Shown: positions 25,364-34,334 of the stretch, piece by piece | Layout: each line of letters begins with the position of its first letter | How positions within the stretch are numbered: position 1 is the stretch's first letter | Assembly (NCBI GenBank): GCA_021414005.1 | Contig: JAIOPH010000019.1 | Coordinates: 62,001 to 126,000 of the forward strand | DNA: 64,000 bases | Origin: Chthoniobacter sp. | GTDB taxonomy: Bacteria > Verrucomicrobiota > Verrucomicrobiia > Chthoniobacterales > Chthoniobacteraceae | Direction: 5' to 3' | Translations under genes and position numbers: made by a program | The notes under the pieces: model-generated | Databases searched by the model: none | What the model saw: only the letters and a program-made list of their open reading frames with translations | Told to the model about the DNA's origin: nothing

Positions 25364-27436
25364 ATGAAAAAAGCCATCCTCACCCTCTCCCTCACCGCCA
25401 CAATTGGCCGCACCGCCTTGGCCGCCGACGCCGCCACGGTTCTTGATGAAGTCGTCGTCACCGCCGCCCCACTGGAGCGCGCCGTTTTCGAGCTGGCCCA
25501 ACCGGCCGCCGTGCTGCAAGGCGACCGCCTCACCCTCGCGCTCCAGCCCACGCTCGGCGAAACGCTCGCGCGCGTGCCCGGCGTCAGCTCCACCTACTTT
25601 GGCCCAGCGGCTAGTCGGCCCGTCATTCGCGGGCTCGATGCCGACCGCATCCGCATCTTGCAAAACGGCAGCAACACTCTCGACGCCTCGGCGACGAGCG
25701 TGGACCACGCGGTGAGCTTCGATCCGGTCTCCGTATGCAGCATCGAGATCGTGCGCGGCCCGGCCACGCTGCTCTACGGCCCGAACGCCATCGGCGGCGT
25801 GGTAAACGTGCTCGACCGGCGCATCCCCGACGAGCGGATCACCGTGCCGGTGCGCGGGAGCATCGAGGGAAAATACGGCTCGGTGAACAGCGAGCGCGGT
25901 GGCTCTTTCACGCTGGAGGGCGGCATCGGCGGCTTCGCCTGGCATCTCGAAGGCTACCAGCGCGCGACCGACGAGCTGCACATCCCCGACTTCGCCCGCT
26001 CCGAAGAATTGCGCCGCCGCGCGCCGCTGGAGGCCGGGGCAAAGGAGGCGCGCGACGTTTTGCCGAACAGCGACCTCCGCACCGAGGGTCTATCCGGCGG
26101 CGCGGCCTACGTTTGGGGGCAGGGCTATTTCGGCATCGCCTATTCCGGCTTTCACTCGAACTACGGCACCGTCGCCGAGCGCCAGGTGACGATTGATATG
26201 GAGCAGCGGCGCTTCGATTTTCGCGGCGCGTTCTTCGCCCCATTTGCCCACGTCAGGACGATCCAATACCGCGTTGGCATTTCCGACTATGAACACACCG
26301 AGTTCGAGGGCGCGCTGGTCGGCACAAAGTTTGAAAACGAAGGCTACGACGGACGCCTTGAGCTGACCCACGAAAAGCTCGGCCCGTTCGAGGGCGCGCT
26401 CGGTTTCCAGTCGGAAAAGAGCAACTTCTCCGCGCTCGGCGAAGAAGCCTTCCTACCGCCCGTCGAGACGCGCGTGAACTCGGTATTCGTCTTCGAGGAG
26501 GCGGCGTTCGATCCCTTCCGCATCCAACTCGGGCTGCGCTACGACCACATCGCCGTGGAGTCCTCGTCCACGGCCGGATTCGGTCGCGGTCAAAGCCGCA
26601 CCTTTGACCACCTGAGCGCCTCCGCAGGCCTCATCTACACTCCCGCCGAAGGCTACGCCATCGCGCTCAACGCCGCCTTCACCCAACGCGCCCCGACCTA
26701 TCAGGAACTGTTCGCCCGCGGTCCGCACGTCGCCACAAACACCTTTGAAGTCGGCGACTCCCGGCTCGGCACGGAGAAGGCCATCAGTCTCGACCTCGCG
26801 CTGCGCAGAAAGACCGGGCGAGTCACCGGCGCGGTCGGCGTCTTCTACCACCGCTTCACGGATTTCATCGGCCAGTTTGCCAATGGCGATGTCGTCGCGG
26901 GCGAAGAAGACGACCTGCCGGTGTCCGTTTATCGCGCGACCGACGCGGACTTTTTCGGCGGCGAAGCCGAGGTCACCTGGCACCTGCTGGCACCCGCGAC
27001 CGAATCGCCGGCCACCGACCCGGACGGCAAGTCGCTCGCCGCTCCCGCACTCGCGCGGCCCGTGCTCGATCTCGAATTCAAAGCCGACTACGTCCACGCC
27101 ACCGACCGCCACACGCACGACCCGCTGCCGCGCATTCCGCCTTTCCGCGCCAGCGCCGCACTGCTCTGGCAGCGCGACCGCTTCAGCGCCCGCGTGGAAG
27201 GCCAGTATAATGCGCGGCAGAATCGCACCGCAGACGACGAACTCCCGACCGAGAGCTACTTCCTGCTCAACGCCAGCCTCAGCTACCGCGCCACCATCGC
27301 CGGCACCGACGCGGATTTTTTCCTCAAAGGCGTGAACCTCACCGACGCCGAAGCGCGCCAGCATACGTCCTTCCTCAAGGACATCGCCCCCCTCGGCGGG
27401 CGCGGTGTCGTGTGCGGTGTGAAGCTCACCTTCTAA
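25364..27436 (+). CDS. TonB-dependent outer-membrane receptor, ZnuD-like
   Basis: 690 residues. Signal peptide 1-21, TonB box near LDEVVVTAAP (24-33), plug domain with FGPAASRPVIRGLDADRIRILQNG, DHAVSFDPVS and IVRGPATLLYGPNAIGGVVNVLDRRIP, then a 22-strand-type barrel ending in Phe690 (VCGVKLTF). The plug signature, LFARGPHVATNTFEVGDSRLG and the end region NLTDAEARQHTSFLKDIAPLGGRG closely match the zinc receptor group ZnuD, so zinc is the likely substrate. A His-rich stretch (YVHATDRHTHDP) in a late loop is consistent. The upstream Fur-family gene and palindromes suggest zinc-dependent repression. Confidence 0.9.
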   Translation: MKKAILTLSLTATIGRTALAADAATVLDEVVVTAAPLERAVFELAQPAAVLQGDRLTLALQPTLGETLARVPGVSSTYFGPAASRPVIRGLDADRIRILQNGSNTLDASATSVDHAVSFDPVSVCSIEIVRGPATLLYGPNAIGGVVNVLDRRIPDERITVPVRGSIEGKYGSVNSERGGSFTLEGGIGGFAWHLEGYQRATDELHIPDFARSEELRRRAPLEAGAKEARDVLPNSDLRTEGLSGGAAYVWGQGYFGIAYSGFHSNYGTVAERQVTIDMEQRRFDFRGAFFAPFAHVRTIQYRVGISDYEHTEFEGALVGTKFENEGYDGRLELTHEKLGPFEGALGFQSEKSNFSALGEEAFLPPVETRVNSVFVFEEAAFDPFRIQLGLRYDHIAVESSSTAGFGRGQSRTFDHLSASAGLIYTPAEGYAIALNAAFTQRAPTYQELFARGPHVATNTFEVGDSRLGTEKAISLDLALRRKTGRVTGAVGVFYHRFTDFIGQFANGDVVAGEEDDLPVSVYRATDADFFGGEAEVTWHLLAPATESPATDPDGKSLAAPALARPVLDLEFKADYVHATDRHTHDPLPRIPPFRASAALLWQRDRFSARVEGQYNARQNRTADDELPTESYFLLNASLSYRATIAGTDADFFLKGVNLTDAEARQHTSFLKDIAPLGGRGVVCGVKLTF

Positions 27437-27511
27437 ACGCGTTGGCCACGAATCGCGGCGGCCCGGACTCCGGTTGACAGCGCGGCGCGCGTGCGTCACG
27501 AAGCGCGGCAA

Positions 27512-28099
27512 ATGAAGCTCTACACGCGGATCTGCTACGCCAGCCTTTGCCTCGCGACGGTGGCTCTGGCCGATCCCGTTGCCATGAAAGCGCGCGTCGA
27601 GGAGCCGGCCCTCCAGGAGACGATGGGGGGCTGCTCGCTGAAATGTGCTTTCGCATGGAGCGTAGAGGTGCTCGCCGCCGGCGGGCAAAAGGCGGCGACA
27701 GCGAAAAAGCTCAACGACGAAAATGCCGAGACCGCATGGCTGGCAGATGCCGGAACCACCGGTGTCGGCGCAAAATTGCGACTCGTATTTCCCAAGAAAC
27801 TGAAACCTGAAATGGAGGGAAATACGCCGGTTTACGGTCTGGATATCATCAACGGAATCTGGGCCAGCGAGCAGCAGTGGAAGATCGCTGCCCGCGTGAA
27901 GCGAGCGCGGGTTTACTACCGCGACAAGCCAATCGCCGACGTTACTTTCGCGGATAGCCGCCGCTGGCAGCGGGTGCTTTTTCCCGACGTATTTGTGCGG
28001 TCCGGCGATTCGATGACTTTCGAAATTCTGGAGACCTATCCCGGCGAAAAAGGCACGCCGGTGGCCCTCACCGAAATCGTGCTCCAAGGCGCGCACTGA
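27512..28099 (+). CDS. Secreted protein, discoidin-like / NADase-type glycan-binding domain
   Basis: 195 residues with a signal peptide (1-20, CLATVALA). A cysteine pair occurs in GGCSLKCAFAW; then KKLNDENAETAWLAD and GVGAKLRLVF, GLDIINGIWASEQQWKIAARVKRARVYY, RWQRVLFPDVFVRSGD and a final TEIVLQG. The ENAETAW / INGIW / RVKR pattern with a closing E-I-V-L strand is that of galactose-binding-like (F5/8 type C, NADase-type glycan-binding) beta-sandwich domains. No catalytic domain is attached. It follows the zinc receptor by 75 bases, but a functional tie is not shown. Confidence 0.68.
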   Translation: MKLYTRICYASLCLATVALADPVAMKARVEEPALQETMGGCSLKCAFAWSVEVLAAGGQKAATAKKLNDENAETAWLADAGTTGVGAKLRLVFPKKLKPEMEGNTPVYGLDIINGIWASEQQWKIAARVKRARVYYRDKPIADVTFADSRRWQRVLFPDVFVRSGDSMTFEILETYPGEKGTPVALTEIVLQGAH

Positions 28100-28156
28100 C
28101 CACCGCAAGGCACCGCAGCGCTTGCCTCCGCAGCCGGTCATCGGGTATCGCCAGCC

Positions 28157-29023
28157 ATGCGCTTCCTCTCAATCCTCCCCGCCGTCCTTTTTGTCGCCAG
28201 CCTCCACGCCGCCCCGCTCGCTCCCATCCCGCTCTGGCCGGAGGGAGCGCCCGGCGCGCTCGGCGAGAAAGACGACGACAAACCCACGCTCACCGCCTTC
28301 CTCCCCGCGCCGGAAAAAGCCACGGGCGCAGCCATCGTCATCTGCCCCGGCGGCGGCTACGGCGGACTCGCCCCGCACGAAGGCGCGGGCTATGCCGAAT
28401 GGCTCGCGGAGAACGGCATCGCCGGGATTGTTTTGAAATACCGCCTCGGCTCGAAGGGTTACCGCCATCCGGCGATGCTCAACGACGCCGCGCGCGCCGT
28501 GCGTCTCACGCGGGCGAAGGCCGACGAGTGGAAGATCGACGTGAAGCGTGTGGGCATTATGGGCTCCAGCGCCGGCGGGCATCTCGCCTCCACGCTGCTG
28601 ACGCATTTCGATGCCGGCAAAGCGGACGCCACCGACCCCATCGAGCGCCTCAGCTCACGGCCCGACCTCGGCATCCTGTGCTATGCCGTCATCTCGATGG
28701 GGCCGAACACCCACGGCGGCTCGAAGAACAACCTGCTCGGCAACAACCCCGCGCCGGAACTCGTGGAACTGCTCTCGAACGAAAAGCAGGTCACCAAGGA
28801 AACCCCGCCGTGCTTCATCTGGCACACCTGGGAGGACAGCGCCGTGAAAGTGGAGAACTCCCTGGAATTCGCCACCGCGCTGCGCAAAGCCGGCGTGCCC
28901 TTCGACCTGCACGTTTACCAAAAAGGCGGCCACGGCATGGGCCTCGGCGGCCGGGCCGGCGCCCTGCATCCGTGGGCGGCGGACTGCCTGTTCTGGCTGA
29001 AGGCCCGCGGCTTCGCGAAGTAG
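28157..29023 (+). CDS. Secreted alpha/beta hydrolase, acetyl-xylan-esterase-like
   Basis: 288 residues with a signal peptide (1-18). The N-terminus PIPLWPEGAPGALGEKD is typical of the secreted esterase group found in polysaccharide utilisation loci. The oxyanion-hole strand is ICPGGGYGGLAPHEG (62-76), the nucleophile Ser138 lies in GSSAGGH, the acid is probably Asp in WEDSAVKVENS, and the base is His in QKGGHGMGLG. The enzyme probably removes acetyl groups from xylan-type glycans; substrate assignment is inference. The stop lies nine bases from the convergent AMP-binding gene. Confidence 0.85.
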   Translation: MRFLSILPAVLFVASLHAAPLAPIPLWPEGAPGALGEKDDDKPTLTAFLPAPEKATGAAIVICPGGGYGGLAPHEGAGYAEWLAENGIAGIVLKYRLGSKGYRHPAMLNDAARAVRLTRAKADEWKIDVKRVGIMGSSAGGHLASTLLTHFDAGKADATDPIERLSSRPDLGILCYAVISMGPNTHGGSKNNLLGNNPAPELVELLSNEKQVTKETPPCFIWHTWEDSAVKVENSLEFATALRKAGVPFDLHVYQKGGHGMGLGGRAGALHPWAADCLFWLKARGFAK

Positions 29024-29032
29024 CGGCCCCCG

Positions 29033-30094
29033 CTAGTACACGCCCTCGACGATCTTCTTCTCCATCGCGCCAAAGGGCCGCACCTCGGCCACGCCGTCCC
29101 AGGCGTAGGGCGCGCGGGGTTTGCGGCGCAGCGCCTCGTCGCGCTCGAGAAAGCGCGGCATGAAGAACTCCTTCGTCAGCGTGGTCAGTTCCACGCGGCC
29201 CCAGGTGTCGTAGTCCACAGTCTTCGCCGTGTCTTTCGGATCCACCACCCGGAGCACCGCGCGCGGCTGCGGGGCGTAGTAGGTGATGGAAAAATTGTCC
29301 TCGGGCAAAAGCGGGACGCTGGCCGCGAGACCCATGAGCGTGTTGCCGTAGGTCGGGTAGAAACCGATGCGCCCTTCCAGCACTTCCTCCACGATGAACC
29401 TCACGTATTGCGGCAGCATCGTCGTGCCGCCGCAAAAGACGCCGCGGATGCCCGCCGCGAAGATGTCCACCTTCTCGGCGAGCGCTTCGAGTAGCTTCGG
29501 CGTGGTGAAAAGCCCGCTCACCTTGCGGTGCTTCAGGATCACCGCCGCCTGATCCACGACGTGATCCATATACTGCCGCGCCACGTCGAACTGCTTGGCC
29601 GCGATCAGCTTCTTCACGAAGCGCGGATCGAGGTCGATGAAGTAGCACGAACTCCCGCGCACATTCGCCAGATGCTCGATCGCCAGCCGCAGCCGGCGCG
29701 GCCCCGTCGGCCCCATCATCAGCCACGCGCCGCCGCGCGGAAAATGCTCGTCGCTCACCTTCTCGCTGAACTCCGAGTAATCCACGCGGAAGTCATTCCA
29801 GCCGATGCGCTGCTTCGGCATCCCCGTCGTGCCGCCGGTCTCGAAAATGTTGAACGGCTTCCCCTTGAACTCCGCCGGCACCCACACCTCCGGCTGCAAA
29901 TCGCGCAGCCATTCGTCCTCGAAATGCGGGAACTTCAGCATGTCGGCGAACGACTTGATCTCCGCGCGCGGGTCGAAGTTCTTCTTCGCCCAATCCAGCC
30001 AGAACGGGCAGCCGGTCTCCGGCGAAAAATGCCAGGCGATGATCTCCTGGAGATGGGCTTCGAGTTGGGCGTGGGCTTGTTCGGCGGTTTGCAT
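29033..30094 (-). CDS. AMP-binding (adenylate-forming) enzyme
   Basis: 353 residues, short for an acyl-CoA synthetase. The adenylation P-loop ETGGTTGMPKQ (85-95) is clear, with GVFCGGTTMLP and YPTYGNTLMG as the A5-like adenine-binding motif and DYDTWGRVELTTLT as the hinge/A8-like region. The C-terminal lid domain is reduced. The layout resembles phenylacetate-CoA-ligase or LuxE/acyl-protein-synthetase-like enzymes that activate a carboxylic acid. It is 26 bases downstream of an MFS transporter gene on the same strand, so the transporter may import the acid substrate (inference). The ATG at 30094 has no Shine-Dalgarno. Confidence 0.8.
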   Translation of the reverse strand: MQTAEQAHAQLEAHLQEIIAWHFSPETGCPFWLDWAKKNFDPRAEIKSFADMLKFPHFEDEWLRDLQPEVWVPAEFKGKPFNIFETGGTTGMPKQRIGWNDFRVDYSEFSEKVSDEHFPRGGAWLMMGPTGPRRLRLAIEHLANVRGSSCYFIDLDPRFVKKLIAAKQFDVARQYMDHVVDQAAVILKHRKVSGLFTTPKLLEALAEKVDIFAAGIRGVFCGGTTMLPQYVRFIVEEVLEGRIGFYPTYGNTLMGLAASVPLLPEDNFSITYYAPQPRAVLRVVDPKDTAKTVDYDTWGRVELTTLTKEFFMPRFLERDEALRRKPRAPYAWDGVAEVRPFGAMEKKIVEGVY

Positions 30095-30120
30095 GGTTGG
30101 TGGAAAGGCGGCGCAACGAG

Positions 30121-31632
30121 TTACTCGTGCGGTTCGAGTTCCTGCGGCGGCTCCGGCAGCCAGTGCGTCAGCACCGCGCCGAGCAGCGCGTAGCCGCCGG
30201 CCACGATCGCGCCCATCACGGCGATCTTCGCCGCGCTCGGCGGAGTGGACGCCGACAGCGTGATCGTGAACCACGCCGCCGCCGTGCCGATCACCCGCCC
30301 GCCGATGTTCGCCGCGAAGCTCTCCCCCGTCCCGCGCAGATGCAGCGGAAAGACCCGCGGGATGTAATTTCCCCAGAACGAAAACTGCGCCACCGTCAGC
30401 AGCCCCGCGAGGAAGATGCCCGCCTTCACCAGCCCCAGCGTATCGCCACCGAGGTTGCCCGAGATCCACCAGAAAAAGAACGGCACGAAGAGCAGCGCCG
30501 GGATTTGAAAGACGCGCAGCAGCGCCCGCCGGCTCACGATCATCGTCGCGAGCACCGCAAAGATCACCCGCCCGACCAGCCCGCCCAGTTCCTGCGCGGT
30601 CGAGACCTTCGCCACCGCCTCGTCGCTCGCGTTGCCCGCGATCTGCCGCTTTTGCCCCGGCGTCAGCTCCGGTTTGCCCGCCGCTTTCGCCTCCGCCACC
30701 GCCTTGCCCACCGCCGCTTTCGCCGTGGCGATGATCTCCTTCTGCCCGCGCTCCGCCGGCGTCCCGATCCCCGCCGCGCCGATGATCTGCGGGAGCTGCT
30801 GGATCGCCCCAAAGGCGATGCCGTAGCTCGCCGCGAAAACCAGCGTCGTCACGACCGTCGTCCGCACCAGCGCCGGGCTGAACAGCTCCGCGATGCTCGG
30901 CCGCTTGAGTTGGCCGCTCTCCCGCTTCCGCGCCCACTCCGGCGACTCCGGCAGGAAAGGCCGAATGAGTATCAGCGGCAGCGCCGGGATCACGCCCGAG
31001 ATCAGCGTATAGCGCCACGCCTCGTGCCCGCCGTGGATCGCCGGCAGCCCCAGCGCCCACTTCGCCGCCGCGAGATTCGCCACCGCCACCAGGATCCCCC
31101 CCAGCGACGAAAACGCCTGCGTGTAGCCCAGCACCTTCTCCCGCTGCTGCGGCTCCTTGAAAAGCTCCGCCAGCCACGCCACCGCCGCCACAAACTCCAC
31201 GCACACCCCGATGAAAACCAGACAGCGGAAAACGAGCAACTGCGGCAGCGTCTGCGCGAACCCCGCCGCGCACGCCGCCCCGGCATAGAGCAGAATGCTG
31301 AACGTCAGCACCCGCCGCCGCCCCAGCAGATCCGTGAGATACCCCCCGAGCAGCCCGAAAACCCCGCCCGCGATCGCCGGCACAAAGAACAGCATCCGCG
31401 CCCACTGCACATACCGCTCCCCGCCCGGCAACCATTGCGCCATCGCCTCCGTCCGCGCCATACCCCCCGCCACCATCTGCTCCACCAGCGGCGCGCTCAG
31501 CGCCGCCATCGCCGGCTTGATGATCAGCGGCAGCATCAGCAGCTCATAGATGTCGAAAGCGAAGCCGATCGACGCGATCACGCAGATCAGCCACTGGGTG
31601 CGGGTCAGGCCCGGCGAGGAAGAGGAGGACAT
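30121..31632 (-). CDS. MFS transporter with large soluble insertion
   Basis: 503 residues with about 12 transmembrane helices. Sugar/aromatic-acid-porter-type motifs: GGYLTDLLGRRRVL (loop 2-3), WLAELFKEPQQREKVLGYTQAF and PESPEW. Between helices 7 and 8, roughly residues 290-365, lies an unusual hydrophilic segment (AERGQKEIIATAKAAVGKAVAEAKAAGKP) predicted to be helical. It is upstream of, and probably co-transcribed with, the AMP-binding gene. The ATG at 31632 is chosen because the first helix starts shortly after; the frame upstream is open but overlaps the divergent LRR leader. Confidence 0.88.
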   Translation of the reverse strand: MSSSSSPGLTRTQWLICVIASIGFAFDIYELLMLPLIIKPAMAALSAPLVEQMVAGGMARTEAMAQWLPGGERYVQWARMLFFVPAIAGGVFGLLGGYLTDLLGRRRVLTFSILLYAGAACAAGFAQTLPQLLVFRCLVFIGVCVEFVAAVAWLAELFKEPQQREKVLGYTQAFSSLGGILVAVANLAAAKWALGLPAIHGGHEAWRYTLISGVIPALPLILIRPFLPESPEWARKRESGQLKRPSIAELFSPALVRTTVVTTLVFAASYGIAFGAIQQLPQIIGAAGIGTPAERGQKEIIATAKAAVGKAVAEAKAAGKPELTPGQKRQIAGNASDEAVAKVSTAQELGGLVGRVIFAVLATMIVSRRALLRVFQIPALLFVPFFFWWISGNLGGDTLGLVKAGIFLAGLLTVAQFSFWGNYIPRVFPLHLRGTGESFAANIGGRVIGTAAAWFTITLSASTPPSAAKIAVMGAIVAGGYALLGAVLTHWLPEPPQELEPHE

Positions 31633-31746
31633 GAGGCGTGCGGAAAGGGCGCTCTTTCTACGCACCCGTAGCATCACCCGCAACGCCATTCTTCCCGCGC
31701 ACCCGCCCCGCGCACCCGCCCTCGTCACACCCTCCGGCAGTTTGCC

Positions 31747-31783
31747 GCTTGGCGGGTGGGGTGGGCGGGGGTAAAGGGGGGGC
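31747..31783 (+). promoter_or_regulatory. G-rich leader, copy 1 (LRR gene A)
   Basis: Contains five G-runs of three or more (GGGTGGGGTGGGCGGGGGTAAA and then G7) ending three bases before the GTG start. The last run doubles as the Shine-Dalgarno. On the coding strand it satisfies the G-quadruplex pattern. Near-identical copies precede five sister genes. Confidence 0.8.
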
Positions 31784-32545
31784 GTGAATGACGTTGCGCC
31801 CTTGTCGCCGGAGGTTGTGCCCCGCGGGCGCTGGGTGGGGCGCGGGCTGCTGCTGCTCGCCCTCGCCGCCACCGCCTGGGTCGGCTGGCGCGAATACGAC
31901 CATCGCGCCGCCATCCGCGAGGCGGAGGCCGCGGGCTACGAGTGGGAGGTCCGCGAGCCCATCGGCCTCATCCGCGCCGACTGGAACGCGGCTTTCCGAA
32001 AGGAGACTTGGACGGAGGGCTACTGGCGGCTCGACGTCGGTAAGGACCGCGACCTCGCCAGCCTCCGCCCGCTCCTCCTCCGCCTCCGCCCGACGGAGCT
32101 GTTCGCTCCTGCCTGCAAGGACGCAAACCTCGATGCCCTCCAGGGCCTCTCCGACCTAAAAGAACTCTACCTCTTTGGCTGCCCAGCCCTGCAAAACGTG
32201 GACGGTCTCAAGGGCCTCTCCGGTCTGCAAAAGCTCGTTCTTCAAGGCTGCCTCACCCTGCAAAACGTGAACGGCCTCAAGGGCCTCTCCGGCCTACAAC
32301 GGCTCGACCTCAACGGCTGCCCAGCCCTGCAAAACGTGGACGGCCTCAGGGGCCTCACCGGCCTTCAATACATCGACCTCAGCTACTGCAGCTCCCTGCA
32401 AAACGTGGACGGCCTCAAGGGCCTCTCCAGCCTGCAAACGCTCGACCTCTACATCTACCCGAAGCTCCCGGCCACGGTGGAGGCGGAGCTGCGCGCCGCT
32501 TTGCCAAAGACCACGATCAATCCCATTCCCGGTAAAGACCCGTAG
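31784..32545 (+). CDS. Membrane-anchored LRR protein, paralog A
   Basis: 253 residues, first member of a family of seven. Architecture: MNDV-APLSPEV leader, one signal-anchor helix (about 18-37, GRGLLLLALAATAWVGW), a conserved head (about 40-113) ending in RDLASLRPLLLRLRPTELFAP, then four 23-residue leucine-rich repeats of the form DGLKGLSGLQxLxLxGCxALQNV and a shorter cap repeat with PKLPATVEAELRAALP. The topology puts repeats outside the membrane or in the periplasm. The Cys in each repeat recurs at a fixed position. Translation starts at GTG within GTGAATGACG. Function unknown; LRR surfaces usually bind proteins. Confidence 0.8.
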   Translation: MNDVAPLSPEVVPRGRWVGRGLLLLALAATAWVGWREYDHRAAIREAEAAGYEWEVREPIGLIRADWNAAFRKETWTEGYWRLDVGKDRDLASLRPLLLRLRPTELFAPACKDANLDALQGLSDLKELYLFGCPALQNVDGLKGLSGLQKLVLQGCLTLQNVNGLKGLSGLQRLDLNGCPALQNVDGLRGLTGLQYIDLSYCSSLQNVDGLKGLSSLQTLDLYIYPKLPATVEAELRAALPKTTINPIPGKDP

Positions 32546-32607
32546 CGCCGGGCGGGCTCCGGCGGCGGTGGGAGGCCGGGCGGTGCTGAGGGCGGCGGTG
32601 GTTTGGG

Positions 32608-32644
32608 GCTTGGCGGGTGGGGTGGGCGGGGGTAAAGGGGGGGC
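32608..32644 (+). promoter_or_regulatory. G-rich leader, copy 2 (LRR gene B)
   Basis: Same G-run series as copy 1 ending at the GTG 32645, inside the 99-base gap between genes A and B. Confidence 0.8.
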
Positions 32645-33460
32645 GTGAATGACGTTGCGCCCTTGTCGCCGGAGGTTGCGCCCCGCGGGCGCGGGGTGGG
32701 GCGCGGGTTGCTCCTGCTCGCCCTCGCCGCCACCGCCTGGGTCGGCTGGCGCGAATTCGACCGCCGCGCCGCCATCCGCGAGGCGCGGGCCGCGGGCTGC
32801 ACTTGGCAAGTCAGCGAGCCCATCGCCCTCATCCGCGCCGACTGGCACGCGGCCTTGCGCAAGGAGACGTGGACAAAGAGCTTCTGGCAGCTTGATGTCG
32901 GCAGGGGCCGCGACCTCGCCAGCATCCGCCCGCTCCTCCTCCGCCTCCGCCCGACGGCGCTGTTCGCCTGGGAGAGCAAGGACGCGAACCTCGACGCCCT
33001 CCAGGGCCTCTCCGGCATTAAATACCTCGACCTCCACGACTGCAACGCCCTGCAAAACCTCGACGCCCTCAAGAGCCTCTCCGGCCTGAAAACGCTCAGC
33101 CTCATCGGCTGCCCCTCCCTGCAAAACGTGGACGCCCTCCAGGGCCTCGCCGGCCTGCAAGAGCTCCACCTCAGCGCCTGCACCGCCCTGCAGAACGTGG
33201 ACGCCCTCAAGGGGCTCTCCCACCTGCAATACCTCGACCTCAGCAGCTGCCCCGCCCTGCAAAATGTGGACGGCCTCAAGGCCCTCTCCCGCCTGCGATT
33301 CCTCGACCTCAGCGGCTGCCCCGCCCTGCAAAATGTGGACGCCCTCAAGGGCGTCCCCGGCTTGAAAGACCTCGACCTCCGCGGCTGCCCGAAGCTCCCG
33401 GTCACGGCGGTGGCGGAACTGCGGGCCGCTTTGCCGACGGCCACGATCCGTTCCGATTGA
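32645..33460 (+). CDS. Membrane-anchored LRR protein, paralog B
   Basis: 271 residues. The anchor and head domain are close to paralog A (WVGWREFDRRAAIREARAAG, then IRADWHAALRKETWTKSFW). Five full repeats plus the cap (CPKLPVTAVAELRAALPTATI), one more repeat than A. The variable residues of the x positions in LxLxxC differ between repeats while the framework is constant, as expected for a binding surface under change. The gap to paralog C is 63 bases, most of it the next G-rich leader. Confidence 0.8.
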   Translation: MNDVAPLSPEVAPRGRGVGRGLLLLALAATAWVGWREFDRRAAIREARAAGCTWQVSEPIALIRADWHAALRKETWTKSFWQLDVGRGRDLASIRPLLLRLRPTALFAWESKDANLDALQGLSGIKYLDLHDCNALQNLDALKSLSGLKTLSLIGCPSLQNVDALQGLAGLQELHLSACTALQNVDALKGLSHLQYLDLSSCPALQNVDGLKALSRLRFLDLSGCPALQNVDALKGVPGLKDLDLRGCPKLPVTAVAELRAALPTATIRSD

Positions 33461-33486
33461 GCGCGGGAGGGCGGCGGTGGTTTGCG

Positions 33487-33523
33487 GCTTGGCGGGTGGG
33501 GTGGGCGGGGGTAAAGGGGGGGC
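33487..33523 (+). promoter_or_regulatory. G-rich leader, copy 3 (LRR gene C)
   Basis: Same motif, beginning 27 bases after the stop of gene B. Confidence 0.8.
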
Positions 33524-34279
33524 GTGAATGACGTTGCGCCCTTGCCGCCGGAGGTTGCGCCCCGCGGGCGCTGGTGGCTGCGCGGGCTGCTGCTGCTCGC
33601 CCTCGCCGCCACCGCCTGGGTCGGCTGGCGCGAATACGACCACCGCGCCGCTATCAGCGAGGCGTGGGCGGCGGGCTACGGCTGGACAGTCCGCGAGCCT
33701 ATCGCCCTAATCCGCGCCGACTGGCACGCCGCTTTCCAAAAGGAGACTTGGACGTGGAACTACCGGCGGCTGTACGTCGGGCCGGGCCGCGACCTCGCCA
33801 GCCTCCGCCCGCTCCTTTGCCGCCTCCGCCCGACGGACCTGACCGCTTACGAGAGGAAGGACGCGAACCTCGACGCCCTCAAGGGTCTCTCCGGCCTGCG
33901 GGGGCTCTACCTCAGCGGCAGCCCCGCGCTGCGAAACGTGGACGGCCTCAAGGGCCTCTCCAGCCTGCAAGAACTCTACCTCGGCAGCTGCACCGCCCTG
34001 CAAAACGTGGATGCCCTCAAGGGCCTTTCCGGCCTGCAAGAGCTCTCTCTCGGCGGCTGCACCGCCCTGCAAAACGTGGATGCCCTCAAAGGGCTCTCCG
34101 TCCTGCGATACCTCGACCTCAGCGGCTGCACCGCCCTGCAAAACTTGGACGCCCTCAAGGGCCTCACCGGCCTGCAAAGCCTCAACCTCAGCTACTGCCC
34201 GAAGCTCCCGGCCGCGGCGGTGGCGGAGTTGCACGCCGCTTTGCCGAAGACCGCCATCTATTCTGACGCCGCGCGGTAG
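33524..34279 (+). CDS. Membrane-anchored LRR protein, paralog C
   Basis: 251 residues. The leader reads WWLRGLLLLALAATAWVGW rather than WVGRG. The head domain diverges in the middle (KETWTWNYRRLYVGPG). Four repeats plus cap; the first repeat lacks the conserved Cys (LSGSPALRNV). The cap is CPKLPAAAVAELHAALPKTAI. The last residues SDAAR run into the next intergenic copy. Confidence 0.8.
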   Translation: MNDVAPLPPEVAPRGRWWLRGLLLLALAATAWVGWREYDHRAAISEAWAAGYGWTVREPIALIRADWHAAFQKETWTWNYRRLYVGPGRDLASLRPLLCRLRPTDLTAYERKDANLDALKGLSGLRGLYLSGSPALRNVDGLKGLSSLQELYLGSCTALQNVDALKGLSGLQELSLGGCTALQNVDALKGLSVLRYLDLSGCTALQNLDALKGLTGLQSLNLSYCPKLPAAAVAELHAALPKTAIYSDAAR

Positions 34280-34297
34280 GGCGGCGGGTGGTTTGGG

Positions 34298-34334
34298 GCT
34301 TGGCGGGTGGGGTGGGCGGGGGTAAAGGGGGGGC
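34298..34334 (+). promoter_or_regulatory. G-rich leader, copy 4 (LRR gene D)
   Basis: Same motif, beginning 18 bases after the stop of gene C. Confidence 0.8.

Noticed and set aside
31788..33089. Second reading frame starting at ATGACG inside GTGAATGACG of the LRR genes (possible overlapping gene)
   Set aside because: Lengths differ strongly between paralogs (about 60 to 146 codons) and the ends are not conserved, so selection for a second product is not supported.
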